Positions 1 to 9,047 of a stretch of DNA of 20,922 bases are shown here, one piece after another. The stretch is from contig JAJNNX010000116.1 in NCBI GenBank assembly GCA_023159155.1, positions 1 through 20,922 on the forward strand. Direction: 5' to 3'. The DNA comes from Ustulina deusta. Lineage: Eukaryota > Ascomycota > Sordariomycetes > Xylariales > Xylariaceae. Position 1 is the first letter of the stretch, and every line of letters starts with the position of its first letter. The notes below the pieces were generated by a model. The model saw only the letters and a program-made list of their open reading frames with translations. It had not been told where the DNA came from and searched no databases. Made by a program: the position numbers and the translations under genes.

Positions 1-2429
1 AATCTAAAAGCAAACTATAAATTAATATAAAAATAAAAGCTTTAATAAAAAGTTTTTGCTTTTTTTTTTATAAGCTTGTTTTTATTAAAAAGATTTTTAG
101 ACTTAGATTTATTAGTATGTTTAATATTGCTTTTTAAAAGTTAGCTAATAAACTTATTATTTTTTTATTTATTAGCTATGTTTTTTAAAATTAAAAATAT
201 TTTAATAATTAATACTATTTATTAATATTTTATATATTTTTAAAATTATTCTAAAAATATTATTTTTAAATTTATTTTTATTATTATTAAAAATTATATT
301 TTTTATTATTATAATTTTATTTTTTTTAAAAAACTAAATATAATAAATATTAATAAATTAATAGCTTATTAAATAGTTTATTTAAACATCAAGGTTAAAT
401 CTTTTATATTTTTGTTTTTTAAGTTTAGCTTTAGTAGTTATAACTAATGCTATATATCTAAATATTTTTAAGTAAGTTATATAAAATATTTAATTATAAC
501 TAATAAACTTTTATAGATTATTAAAATATAAATAGAATTTTTTATATAAAGCTTACTAGTAATTAATTTGTTTAAATATCTAGTTATATAAATATATTAC
601 TATTTAAACTATTTCAAGCAAAAAAAAAGCAAAAAGCTTATAATTATTATATATTAAACTTGCTTAATACTTAATAAATTTTTTTTATTGTTTTATTAAA
701 ATTTTAACTATATAGTAATAAGATTTTAAAGTTTATTTTATAAGCTTGTTTTATAACTACTATTAAATATATAGTTTTTTAATTACTATTAGTAATTTTA
801 TTATTATATTTTATAATTTTTATTATAATATTATAATATATTTAAATATATTAAATATAATATTTAAAAGTTTTTTAAATAATATTAGTATATTTATTAT
901 TAATATAATAGTTCTAAGTATAGTTTAAATATTAATTAATTACTAATATAATATATTATAAGTACTTATTTTTATTAAAAGTATTAAATTTATAAAAATT
1001 AATAATTAATTAGGTATTAATTTTTATAACTTTTAAATAAATATTTTATATTATTTTATAATAAGTTTTAGATTTTTTATATGCTATATAGTTTATAGTT
1101 CAGATTTTATTATTAAAATATAAAATAATTACTGCTTTTTTTATATAGTTAAATAACTATTTTAAAAGTTTAAAGCTTATATATTCTAAACATTAGTATT
1201 ATTTATAAAAACTAGCTTAAAATCTAAAATATTTTATAATATATTAGCTATATATTTAAATTAAAAAACATAAGGGCTTTCTTTATTAATATTTTAAAAA
1301 ATCGGACTTAAGTTTATTATTTTAATATATGCTTCTTTAATTTAGAACTTATAAAAAAACTAAGTTCATAGTTATATCTAAGCAAAAACCAATATTATAT
1401 AGCTAATATATAACTATACTTTTTAAGCTCTAAGCTTTAATATTAATTTTGCTATAGCTATATATATAGATTATATTATTTCTTACTAATATTATATTGT
1501 TTAAGGTAATATTTTTTAAATATATAAATAGTTAATCTAAAGTTTATTATAGCTAAGTTATATAGTTTATATATTTTAATAAGCTTTTAGTTAATAATAA
1601 ACAAATTTGTTATTTTTGCTATAAAAAGCTTTAGAAATTAATTACTCCGAAAATTATTTTTTAAAACTTTAAATTATTTTTTTATTGCTTTTACCCTTTT
1701 TTTACTGCTTATTTAACGCTTTTTTTATTTGCTATATATATTTTAACTATTTTATTAATGCTTTAATTAAATTTTTAGTTTTTTAGTTAAAACTTTATAA
1801 ATATGAACTAATAATTTAATATATAGTAATAACTATAGTATATAATATAGTTTTTTATATTTAGGTTTTTTTTTTAGCTTTAGTTCTTATATTAGTATAA
1901 AAGCGTTTAATAGAAGTGTTTCTAGAGCTTTTTTTTTAATTGTTTATAAAATTATTTAAATTGTTTTAGTTATTAAAAAATTTAAAAGTATTAAAAGTAT
2001 TTTTTTTAATAGTTTTTCTAACAATATAAGTTATATTTAAAGTTATAGCTTTTTAGTATAGTTTAGTAGTAATAGTTTAGTATTATAAAGTATTATTTAT
2101 AATAATATTATAATAAATATTTTATAACGTTTTTTTTAAATTAATAATAAGCTTAAATAAATTTATTATTTTAGCGCCCTTTAAATAAGCTTTAAAGATT
2201 TTGTTAAGCTATTTGTTTGCTTATTTAATTAAGTTTTTAATAGGTTTTTTAGCTATAAAATTAATAAAAGTTTTATATTTTAACTTATATTTAAACTTTA
2301 AAACATATTAAGTTATATTTTTAAGTTTTTTAAAATTATTATATTATTTATTAATTATTTGTTTAGTTTTTATTTATATTAAATAATAATTTAAATAAAT
2401 TATTTATATATTTATTATAATAGTTAGTA
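1..2429. other. RIP-type AT desert, left block
   Basis: No gene, RNA gene or intact element can be seen here. The sequence is almost entirely A and T, with stop codons close together in all frames. Remaining C is mostly in CT, CC or GC contexts, and CA and TG are scarce, which is the footprint of RIP on repeated DNA. Runs of T are commoner than runs of A on the + strand, the reverse of the block after 2970. This may mean that the mutated element here lies in minus orientation, but I could not match any conserved motif to confirm that. A few isolated CG-containing words survive (near 1302 and 2173). Confidence 0.7.
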
Positions 2430-2600
2430 TAGTTTTAGCAAGACCTATAAGAACTCAAGACTTATATAGCATTAAAATAGGAAGTCTATATATAAACCAA
2501 CCTATAACTTTATAGCTATATATATAGAATCTATATCTATTTATTTTATAAATTCTAACTTTTTTTTCTTTTTCTTTTTTTTTTTTTTAGCTTAAAATCT
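2430..2600. other. Less degraded patch with pyrimidine tract; possible LTR fragment
   Basis: About 2430-2540 is visibly more complex than its surroundings and keeps several CA dinucleotides. A 30-base pyrimidine tract follows at 2559-2588, mostly T with two C interruptions. On the minus strand this reads as a purine tract, followed by sequence containing a TATATAAG-like box. That arrangement resembles a polypurine tract followed by the 3' LTR of a minus-strand LTR element. This is inference only: no matching second LTR was found by eye, and poly-T tracts are common in this window. It could equally be the 5' LTR region of the Gypsy remnant downstream. Confidence 0.25.
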
Positions 2601-3993
2601 TTATTTATAATATTAATAAACTAGCTAGAAAAACTTTACTTAACTAATTATAATATTATTTTAAATTTATTAATTATTTATTAATAAATATTTAATAAAT
2701 ATATATTTTTTATTTTATTATATTTAATAAAATATAAATAAATTTTTTTTTAGTTATATATTTAATATAAAAAATTATATATTTTATAATATAAACTTAA
2801 TTTTAATATAATTTTAATAAAACTTTTAATTTTTATATTATTTAAAAATTAATAATTTATAAAAAACTTAATTTTAAATAATTTTATTTTATTTTTAGTT
2901 TTTAAATAATTAGAATAATTTTAATTTTTAAATATAGCTAGCTTTTTATTATTAAATAATTTTAAAATCTCTTTTTTTATAAAAAAAAAAAAAATTAAAT
3001 ATTAAACTTTTTTATAAATGTTTTAAACAAACTAATATTTAAAAAAAAATCTAAAAAAATTAAAAAATTAAAACTTAAAAAAATAAAATCTAAACTAAAA
3101 CTAAAACAATTTAAAATAAATAATATATTTAAAAATATATTAATAAATATTATTATTATATAAATTTATAATTTTATATTAGTTTTAATAAAATTTTTTT
3201 AATAAATAAAAAAAATAAAACACTAATTTTTTAATATATTTATTTTAATATTTTTAGAAAATAACTATAATTTAATAATAAAAAATATATTTAAAAATAT
3301 TAATTTTGAATTTTTTAGTTTTATTATTTTATTTATTTTTTATTTTATTAGTTTATTTTTTAATATTTTAAACTTTTTTTGTATTAAAAAAATTAAAATA
3401 TAAAAAATTAATTCTAGCAAATTTATAAAAAATAAAGCTTTATTTAATAATTAAGTTTATAAATTAATAAAAAAACTAAATAAAAATATTATTATATTTT
3501 AAACTAAAAATAATTAATGTTAATATATTATAAGCTAATTAAAAAAATATATTAAAAAATTAATAAAAATATATTTTTATTTAATTAAAAAACTATTTAA
3601 TAATATTATTAAAATAATTTAAACTTTATTAATAATTTATTATAATTTTAATTAAATAATTATTATTTATAAAATATTTTAAATTTATATATATAAAACT
3701 AATAAAAATATTAATTTATTAAATTATAATAAAAATATAAATTATAAAACTATTTTTATATAAATTTAAATATTTTTTATAAATTATTTATTAATAAAAT
3801 TATTAAATTAATATATAATATTAAATAAATTTATAAAAATTATTAATAAATTAAATTTATTAATTTAAGTAACTAAAAATCTAATTTAAATAATCAAGTT
3901 TTTAGCAAACTTATTTATTAATTTTTAGTTAATTTTAAAATAACTAAAATAAACACTAATTATAAAAAAAAAGTTTATTAAAATAATAAAACT
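2601..3993 (+). other. Mutated region upstream of the Gag zinc knuckle; likely 5' LTR and gag
   Basis: No intact reading frame. The strand character changes near 2970, where long A runs become frequent on the + strand. This suits the lysine- and asparagine-rich coding strand of a mutated retroelement. By position, the stretch 3000-3993 should hold the capsid part of Gag belonging to the zinc knuckle at 3994, and an LTR should lie before it. Neither can be recognised residue by residue, so this assignment rests on distance and orientation alone. Confidence 0.3.
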
Positions 3994-4035
3994 TGTTTTA
4001 TTTATAATAATAAAAAATATTTATTAATTAATTAT
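3994..4035 (+). pseudogene. Gag nucleocapsid CCHC zinc knuckle, mutated
   Basis: Translated from 3994 the peptide reads CFIYNNKKYLLINY. The first residue is Cys, and Tyr falls at positions 4, 9 and 14. These are exactly the places where the retroviral-type knuckle C-x2-C-x4-H-x4-C has Cys, His and Cys. Each Tyr is one transition away from the expected residue (TGT to TAT for Cys, CAT to TAT for His). Known zinc knuckles bind packaged RNA in the Gag particle; with three of four zinc ligands lost this one cannot. It lies in the same frame as the reverse transcriptase downstream, as in elements with one fused gag-pol frame. The match is short, so chance is not excluded, but spacing and frame both fit. 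Confidence 0.55.
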
Positions 4036-5412
4036 TTTGATTAAAAGCTTAAAGTTTTAAATATTTAGCTAATAAAAAAAATTTATAATAAAAATAACTT
4101 TTATAGTTTATTTAACTTAAAAAATAAATAGAACTAATAAAAGTTTTTTTATTAGTTTTTTTATTTATTTTAATTAAAATATATAATTAAAATAAATTTA
4201 TTATTTTTAAAATATTTATTTAATTATAAATTAATAATATTAAAATAAAAACTTTAATTTTATATAATATTAAAGTTTATATTTTTTTAATAATTAGCTA
4301 TAAATTTATATAATAAATTAAATAATAATTAAAAATAAAAATAATTTGTTTGATTAAACTTTAAAAACTTTATAACTATTAAAATAAAATAGTTAGCAAA
4401 ATGTATAAATATTTAATATATATTATAAAAATTATTAATTAATAATTTAAAAACTAAATATTTTAAATTATTAACTTTAGTTCTAATATTATTATTAATA
4501 TTAAATAATTAATAAAATAAAATATTTTAATAAAAACTTAAAAATAATAATTAATTTAACTAAATAATTTATTTTTATTAGTTTAATTTTTATTAATAAT
4601 TATAATTAAATTTTTTAGTTATAAATAATAAAATATAAACCTAAAAATATAATTAAATATTAAAAAAATATTATTAAATATTAAAACAATTATTTTAAAA
4701 ATAATTAAAACTAAAAAAAAAAAAAAAATTAGAACTTTTAAACCTAAAACAAAAAAAGTTTATATAATAATTTTAAAAAAAAAAAAAAACTAAACTATTA
4801 TTAAAAAAATTATATAAAACTTCTAAAATTATTTTTATTAAAATAAATACAAATAACTAATTAAAAAAACTTTAAAAAAATTTATAATAATTAAAAATAA
4901 TTAATACTTTATAAAAAAAATAAACTTAAATTAATTAAGTAATATTTTAAAAAAAATTTAATAATAAACTAATTTTATTTAAAAAAAAAACAACTTTAAG
5001 TATATTAAATTAATATAAAACTTTTTGCTTTTTGAGTTATTATATTTAAAAAAATTCTTTTTAAAAAAAAAATTGAAAACTTTACTATTATTTTAATTAA
5101 AATTTAATATAATACTAAAACTTAATAATAAAAAATATATTTTTAAGCTTTATTAATATTAAATATTTATATGGTTTATTTCATTTAAAAAAAAATTTAT
5201 AAATAAATTGCTAGTTATAAACTTTATTAAATAAAATATAAATTTAAATATTATTTTTATTTTATTTATATTTAAACTTAAATTAATTAAATATAAATTT
5301 ATAATTAATTATTAATAAAAAAATATATATTTTAAAAACTCAATTATATTAGTTTTAAATATTAATAATACTATATTTAATTATTATTAATTATAAAATT
5401 TTTTTTTTTTTT
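4036..5412 (+). pseudogene. Mutated protease and N-terminal reverse transcriptase region
   Basis: By position between zinc knuckle and reverse transcriptase core, this stretch should encode the aspartic protease, a linker and the first part of reverse transcriptase. I could not find a convincing DTGA/DSGA protease motif. About 4640-4990 is exceptionally A-rich (Lys/Asn-rich on translation) and keeps no recognisable motif. From 5170 the frame gives YGLFHLKK and then INKKIYILK near 5342 (about 5311-5337), which loosely recall the entry of a Gypsy reverse transcriptase, but I would not rely on them. Stops interrupt all frames. Confidence 0.4.
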
Positions 5413-5900
5413 TAAACTTATAAAAAAATATTTTAATAAAAAGTTTTATTATTTAGTTTAAAAATAAAACCTATTTAATAGCAAACTTTTATTAATATAT
5501 AAATTTAAAAAATTTTAAATAAATTTATAAATATTTATATAAATAATATTTTAATTTATTTTAAAACTAAAAAATAGTATTAAACTTATTATAAAAAAAT
5601 AATTTATTATTTATATTAAGCTAAATATTAAAAAATATTAAAAAGTTTTGTTTTAATATATTTATTATTAATTATTTAAAAATAGTTATAAAAACTAAAA
5701 TAAAAATTAGAATTAATTTTATAAAAATTTAAATAATTTTAAATTAAAAATTTAATAATTTTAAAAATACTAAATTAATCTAATTATTTCTTAAGTTTTA
5801 TAATTATGTTTATATATTTATTTATTATATTAATAAAATTACTATTTTTTTAAATTAATTAGTAAAAAAAAAAAATTTATTTATAATAGGACTAAAACAA
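5413..5900 (+). pseudogene. Ty3/Gypsy reverse transcriptase core, RIP-mutated
   Basis: The frame starting at 5443 gives VLLFSLKIKP, then QTFIN by 5496. This matches the family box VMPFGL..AP..FQ..IN in both length and order. The active-site box follows at 5536-5559 as YINNILIY where the family has YLDDILIY, so both catalytic Asp are now Asn (GAY to AAT). Next come FKTKK and TYYKKI, matching the stretch after the active site with His changed to Tyr. Near 5785-5830 NYFLSF stands for the thumb-side QSFLGF box. The enzyme would copy element RNA into DNA in the cytoplasmic particle; here it is inactivated by active-site loss and many stops. A probable frameshift occurs in the T run near 5845, after which KKKKFIYN resembles the KKxxFxW end of the domain. 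Confidence 0.8.
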
Positions 5901-6345
5901 AAATAAATTTTTAAATATATAAAACTACTAATATATAAAGTATTTATTTTAGTTTTTTTTAAGCCCGGCTAACTAATTTAAATAAAAATAAATATTTTAT
6001 ATAATATAACTATAAAAATTATTTAGTAATAATAAAAAAATATAACTTAAAAATTTATAAAATACTTTTTTTAAAATAATAATATTAATTAAGCAAGCTT
6101 ACTTAATTTAAAATTGCAAATTTTTAATAATAATATAAACTTTAAAATATTACTATTTAAAGCTTTTTAAAACTAAATTTTTTATAATAACTAATTATTA
6201 AATTTTATTATATTTTTTAAATAAATAGATTTTATTAATATAACAAATATATTAAGCTAACTTTTTATTAAATTTTAATATTATTTTTTAATATTAATTA
6301 AAATAAAAAAATATAGTAGCTAATATTTTATTAAAAAAATAGCTA
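5901..6345 (+). pseudogene. Ty3/Gypsy RNase H domain, RIP-mutated
   Basis: In the same frame as the reverse transcriptase, 6187-6216 translates as ITNY*ILLYF, aligned with the family box VTDHKNLEYF. Asp has become Asn, His has become Tyr, and Lys/Gln is now a stop. It is followed by YFLNK, then QIY*ANFLLNFN by 6279, matching the ..RRQ.RWAEFLS.FNF segment. At 6292-6339 come Y*LK*KNIVANILLKK, matching YRPGK.N.VADALSR. RNase H would remove the RNA strand during reverse transcription. The first part (5901-6180) is too degraded to place the DASD motif; an LSPA word at 5962-5973 may be part of it. The spacing is slightly short of the family norm, suggesting small deletions. Confidence 0.75.
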
Positions 6346-6936
6346 AATTTTTTATAATTAAAACTAAAAAAATTAAAAAATAAATAATAATATTAGTTCT
6401 GCTTAATAAAATATTAAGTTTTATATTAATTATAGATTTATTATTTAATATTTTCTAAAAAGCTAACCTAATAAACTTAATTAAACAAAAAAACTAGTTA
6501 TAAGATTTAAAAAATAAAAATAAAAAGCTGTATATATTTAAAATTATTTTAAATAGAATTATTTTTTTTATATAGCTTTAATTTAAAAAGTTTATATGTT
6601 TTTAATTATTATATATTAAAATCAACATAAAACAATCAAAATATTAAAACAAAAATATTATTAGTTTTGTTTAAAATATAATTATAAATAATATATATAT
6701 AATTATTATAACTATAAAAAAAAACAAAATATTATAAAATAAAACTTTTAGTTTTTTTTATTTATTATTTATATTAGCTATAATATAATAATATATAATA
6801 ATAAATAATAAAAATATATTATTTAACTAATAAAGTTATAACTATATATAAATATTTATAAACAAGTTTAATTATTTAATTATAACTTTATTTAGTAAAA
6901 AAATAAATATTATAAAATTATTAACTATATAATACT
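6346..6936 (+). pseudogene. Possible start of Gypsy integrase, mutated and cut off by the island
   Basis: Integrase is expected directly after RNase H. In the same frame, SLYVF near 6589-6603 resembles the LYVP start of Gypsy integrases. KKTKYYKIKLL near 6721-6750 resembles the segment R.K..RHKP.GLL after the HHCC zinc site, with Arg and His now Tyr and Gly now Lys. YYLTNKV near 6817-6837 resembles DRLTKxx at the first catalytic Asp, but the Asp would need a transversion, and the spacings are shorter than usual. These are weak matches taken together. The frame ends where the balanced island starts at 6937, so any integrase is truncated or interrupted there. Confidence 0.35.
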
Positions 6937-6960
6937 ACTGCAGCAGGGCTAGTACTAGCG
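6937..6960 (+). repeat. Left copy of island end repeat
   Basis: This 24-base sequence begins exactly where the desert ends, and matches 9272-9295 at 19 of 24 positions in direct orientation (shared core ACTGCAGYAGGGCTRGTR). Three of the five differences are transitions. It overlaps the GC-rich fold at 6939-6977. Such direct end repeats could be the worn ends of an inserted element or the product of a recombination event. Confidence 0.5.
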
Positions 6961-6977
6961 GCCCGCTAGCAGCTGCA
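6939..6977. repeat. GC-rich nested palindromes at island left edge
   Basis: TGCAGC (6939-6944) pairs with GCTGCA (6972-6977), and GGGC (6946-6949) pairs with GCCC (6961-6964). Inside are two self-complementary words, GCTAGTACTAGC (6948-6959) and GCTAGC (6965-6970), so alternative folds are possible. It is the most GC-rich and foldable segment of the window and sits on the compositional boundary. This suggests a terminal structure such as an element end, but no element family is recognised. Confidence 0.5.
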
Positions 6978-7019
6978 AATATAGCAGTACGTTAATTGTT
7001 AGCTATATTTGGGCCGCCT

Positions 7020-7048
7020 ATAGCCCGAATCGGCTGATCTTCGGCTAT
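7020..7048. promoter_or_regulatory. Inverted repeat upstream of TATA box
   Basis: ATAGCCCGAA (7020-7029) and TTCGGCTAT (7040-7048) are inverted copies with one bulged C, enclosing a ten-base loop that itself repeats TCGGCT. It lies 20 bases before the TATA box at 7068. It could be a dimer-type protein site or an RNA hairpin if transcription starts further upstream. Confidence 0.4.
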
Positions 7049-7067
7049 ATTTAAAGGTTTAAATAGC

Positions 7068-7110
7068 TATAAAAGCTTTTAAACTTCTCAAAGCAACACT
7101 TACTTTATAC
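7068..7110 (+). promoter_or_regulatory. Candidate RNA polymerase II promoter (TATAAAAG)
   Basis: TATAAAAG at 7068-7075 is a textbook TATA box. It is followed about 20-30 bases on by a pyrimidine-then-CAA stretch (CTTCTCAAAGCAACACTT, from 7084), the usual look of fungal transcription starts. It points rightward into the repeat array. No open frame of useful length follows on the + strand, so a transcript would be noncoding or retroelement-like. TATA-like words are frequent in AT-rich DNA, but this one lies inside the non-RIP island. Confidence 0.4.
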
Positions 7111-7740
7111 ACATAATATTTATACTAGTTTTCTAGTAATAAGCGTTCTAGTTTATTTTTGTTATTTTTAGTTGTTTTTAGTATTAAGTTACCCTGTCCT
7201 TTTTTAATAATATTTTTAGTAAAGCTATAATAAAACAATTTTTTATATAAATTTATATATAATAATGTTTGCATATATTTATTGCTTCTCGAAACACAAC
7301 TTATAATCAGAAACTAATATTTAACGCCCTCCTATACAAATTACTATATAAATATATCTATAACACGTTAATAAACTTAATGCCAGCTACGCAAAGACTA
7401 ACCCAGCCAACCTAGTCAGACCAACCAACTTAGCCAACCTACAAACAGCCAGATCCCCCGTACAAATACACCTACAAGCAACCTCCCATACAAATCCACA
7501 TACAAGTCTACTTATGGCTGTACACCTTCCGGGAAGCCTAGTTTGCTATTAATCAGTCCGTTCATATGTCCGTACGACAAACCAAGCCAATTGCTATACA
7601 CGTTAATCAGCCTTTGGTCCATCAGTTTAAGTAGCCACTCTAGTCAGCCAGGCTAGCTATACGCGTTAATCAGCCGATTTAGCCTAGTTTTGCATTAATC
7701 AGTTAGTTCGTACGTTTATATACGCGTTCGAGCAGTCCGC

Positions 7741-7760
7741 CATACAAATTTGTATACAAA
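7741..7760. repeat. Word B, perfect copy 1, with 14-base palindrome
   Basis: The 20 bases catacaaatttgtatacaaa contain ATACAAATTTGTAT, a perfect palindrome. The same 20 bases recur at 8903-8922, although the surrounding units have diverged. Stronger conservation of this word than of its neighbourhood would fit a binding site for a dimeric protein, but the other seven copies have lost the exact symmetry. Confidence 0.6.
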
Positions 7761-8393
7761 CGCGCTCTCACCCGTACGCTATACGTACAACACACCGATC
7801 AGCCAATTGCCCTCGTTTTCTAGGCCTTGTTAGCCTATCGCTAGCAATACACGTTAATTAGCCCAATCGGCCTATTGCCTTGTTAGCTAGCTATACGTAT
7901 TACTAAGTTAGTCATATTGCTAAGGCAGTTATATTACTTAAGTCAGTTAATCAGTCAGTCCTTTTATTAAAAAGTTGTTCAAACAGACCTACATACTATT
8001 TTGTATATAAATATGCTCGTACGCCTTCCAATCCAAAAAAAATTCTTTGTTTTACACCGCCGATCAGTCAAACAGTTAGTCGATTAGCCAATTACCCTTG
8101 CAAATACATCCCTATCCAAATACGCCTACAAACCAAATCCTATACAAGTTACCATACAAACCAGCTCGCAAATATATAGCCTCCAAAAAAGCCTTTGTTC
8201 TAAGTCTACAATTAGCCCAATCGCTAGCCATAGGCCGTTAATCAGCCAAGTTGCCTTATTGGCCAGCTATATATATCACCGTCGCATTAATCAGTCAAGT
8301 CCATATTCAAATACCGTACAAACAAGTTGCCATACAAGTTTATATACAAACCTGTTCGTATTCACATCACCTATAAAAAGCCGTCGCTTTAAG

Positions 8394-8417
8394 TCCTTCG
8401 TTCAATCCTTCGTTTAG
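8394..8417 (+). repeat. 12-base word TCCTTCGTTYAR in tandem, first cluster
   Basis: Two adjacent copies, at 8394-8405 and 8406-8417. Three more copies lie at 8995-9006, 9007-9018 and 9036-9047. In the second cluster the word follows directly after a TTAATCAGCC word, suggesting a local expansion inside array units. Confidence 0.6.
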
Positions 8418-8587
8418 TTAACGTTTTATTAGCGATCAGCCGGATCCCCCGTTACATACAGTTCTACAAACAGATTCCCATACAAATTATATACAAATAC
8501 GCTCGCAGCGCTGTAGCCCACAGGAAAGTTCGCTCCAAGTTATTACGCATTTGTCCCAAGCCTTCATCAACCATACGTATACCCCCG

Positions 8588-8660
8588 TTTTCAGCATTTT
8601 CAGCATTTCTGGCGTTTTTAGCATATTCGGCATTTTTGTTATTTTTCATCATTTTCAGGC
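8588..8660. repeat. 9-base minisatellite in the array
   Basis: Eight imperfect units of nine bases (consensus TTTTCAGCA) run from 8588 to 8660, one of them ten bases long. On the minus strand they translate as a three-residue repeat of the Asn-Ala-Glu type (NAE, YAK, NAR, NAE, NAE). They give rise to a short 62-codon frame (8652 down to 8464), which I do not regard as a gene. The repeat sits between array words D and A of one unit and seems to be a local slippage product. Confidence 0.65.
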
Positions 8661-8902
8661 TTTTATACCGTTAATCAGCCAGTTCCCCTATACAAATCGC
8701 CGTACAAACAAGTCCCCATAAAAATTTATATAAAAGTCAGCTCAAATATATACAGTCCAAAAGAAGTGCTGTTTAGACCTCGTTTTAGAAGCATTGTTTG
8801 TTTAGCCTTCGTTGCAGTGTTCAGCGCTATATATCGCACTTCAAATCGTTGCATCGTTAATCAGCCAGGTCTACTACGTTTAGTAGCCTACAAACATATT
8901 CA

Positions 8903-8922
8903 CATACAAATTTGTATACAAA
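8903..8922. repeat. Word B, perfect copy 2
   Basis: Identical over 20 bases to 7741-7760, 1162 bases away, including the palindrome ATACAAATTTGTAT. The following word (catgttcgta) is the same type of word C as elsewhere in the array. Confidence 0.6.
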
Positions 8923-8994
8923 CATGTTCGTAGCTTACAAAGAAGCCTTTGTTCCAGCCTCAATCAACAAATTGCCATACCGTTAATCAGCCGG

Positions 8995-9047
8995 TCCTTC
9001 GTTCAGTCCTTCGTTTCAATAGCCATACCAACAAGTCCTTCGTTCAA
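8995..9047 (+). repeat. 12-base word TCCTTCGTTYAR, second cluster
   Basis: Copies at 8995-9006 and 9007-9018 are adjacent; a third at 9036-9047 follows after a short spacer containing a catacc word. They match the pair at 8394-8417. Confidence 0.6.

Larger units (their letters stand above)
2970..6936 (+). mobile_element. RIP-mutated Ty3/Gypsy LTR retrotransposon remnant
   Basis: Parts of the gag-pol order of a Ty3/Gypsy element can be read in a single frame (codon starts at positions 1, 4, 7...). They are a CCHC zinc knuckle at 3994-4035, reverse transcriptase from about 5413 to 5900, RNase H motifs to 6345, and a tentative integrase N-terminus to 6936. The spacing (about 480 codons from zinc knuckle to the VMPFGL box, about 250 from there to the VTDH box) suits the family. 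Many conserved positions are changed by C-to-T or G-to-A, and many Arg and Gln codons are now stops, so the copy is dead. The outer limits are uncertain: no LTR pair, primer binding site or target duplication was found. The left limit given is where strand composition changes; the right limit is where the balanced island begins. Confidence 0.75.
6997..7365 (+). repeat. Candidate solo-LTR-like segment (TGTTA ... TAACA)
   Basis: The 369-base segment begins TGTTAG and ends TAACA, a five-base inverted terminus typical of LTRs. It is flanked on both sides by CGTTAAT (6990-6996 and 7366-7372), and holds a TATA box and an upstream hairpin as an LTR would. Doubts: LTR elements usually duplicate 4-6 bases, not 7; CGTTAAT is also a recurring word of the neighbouring array; and no second copy is in the window. 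It may simply be the leader of the array region. Confidence 0.3.

Noticed and set aside
8464..8652. 62-codon minus-strand open frame as a gene
   Set aside because: It is made of a 9-base minisatellite followed by repeat-array words, has no recognisable domain, and the same array words elsewhere are not open in that frame. It is best explained as a chance frame in a less AT-rich island.
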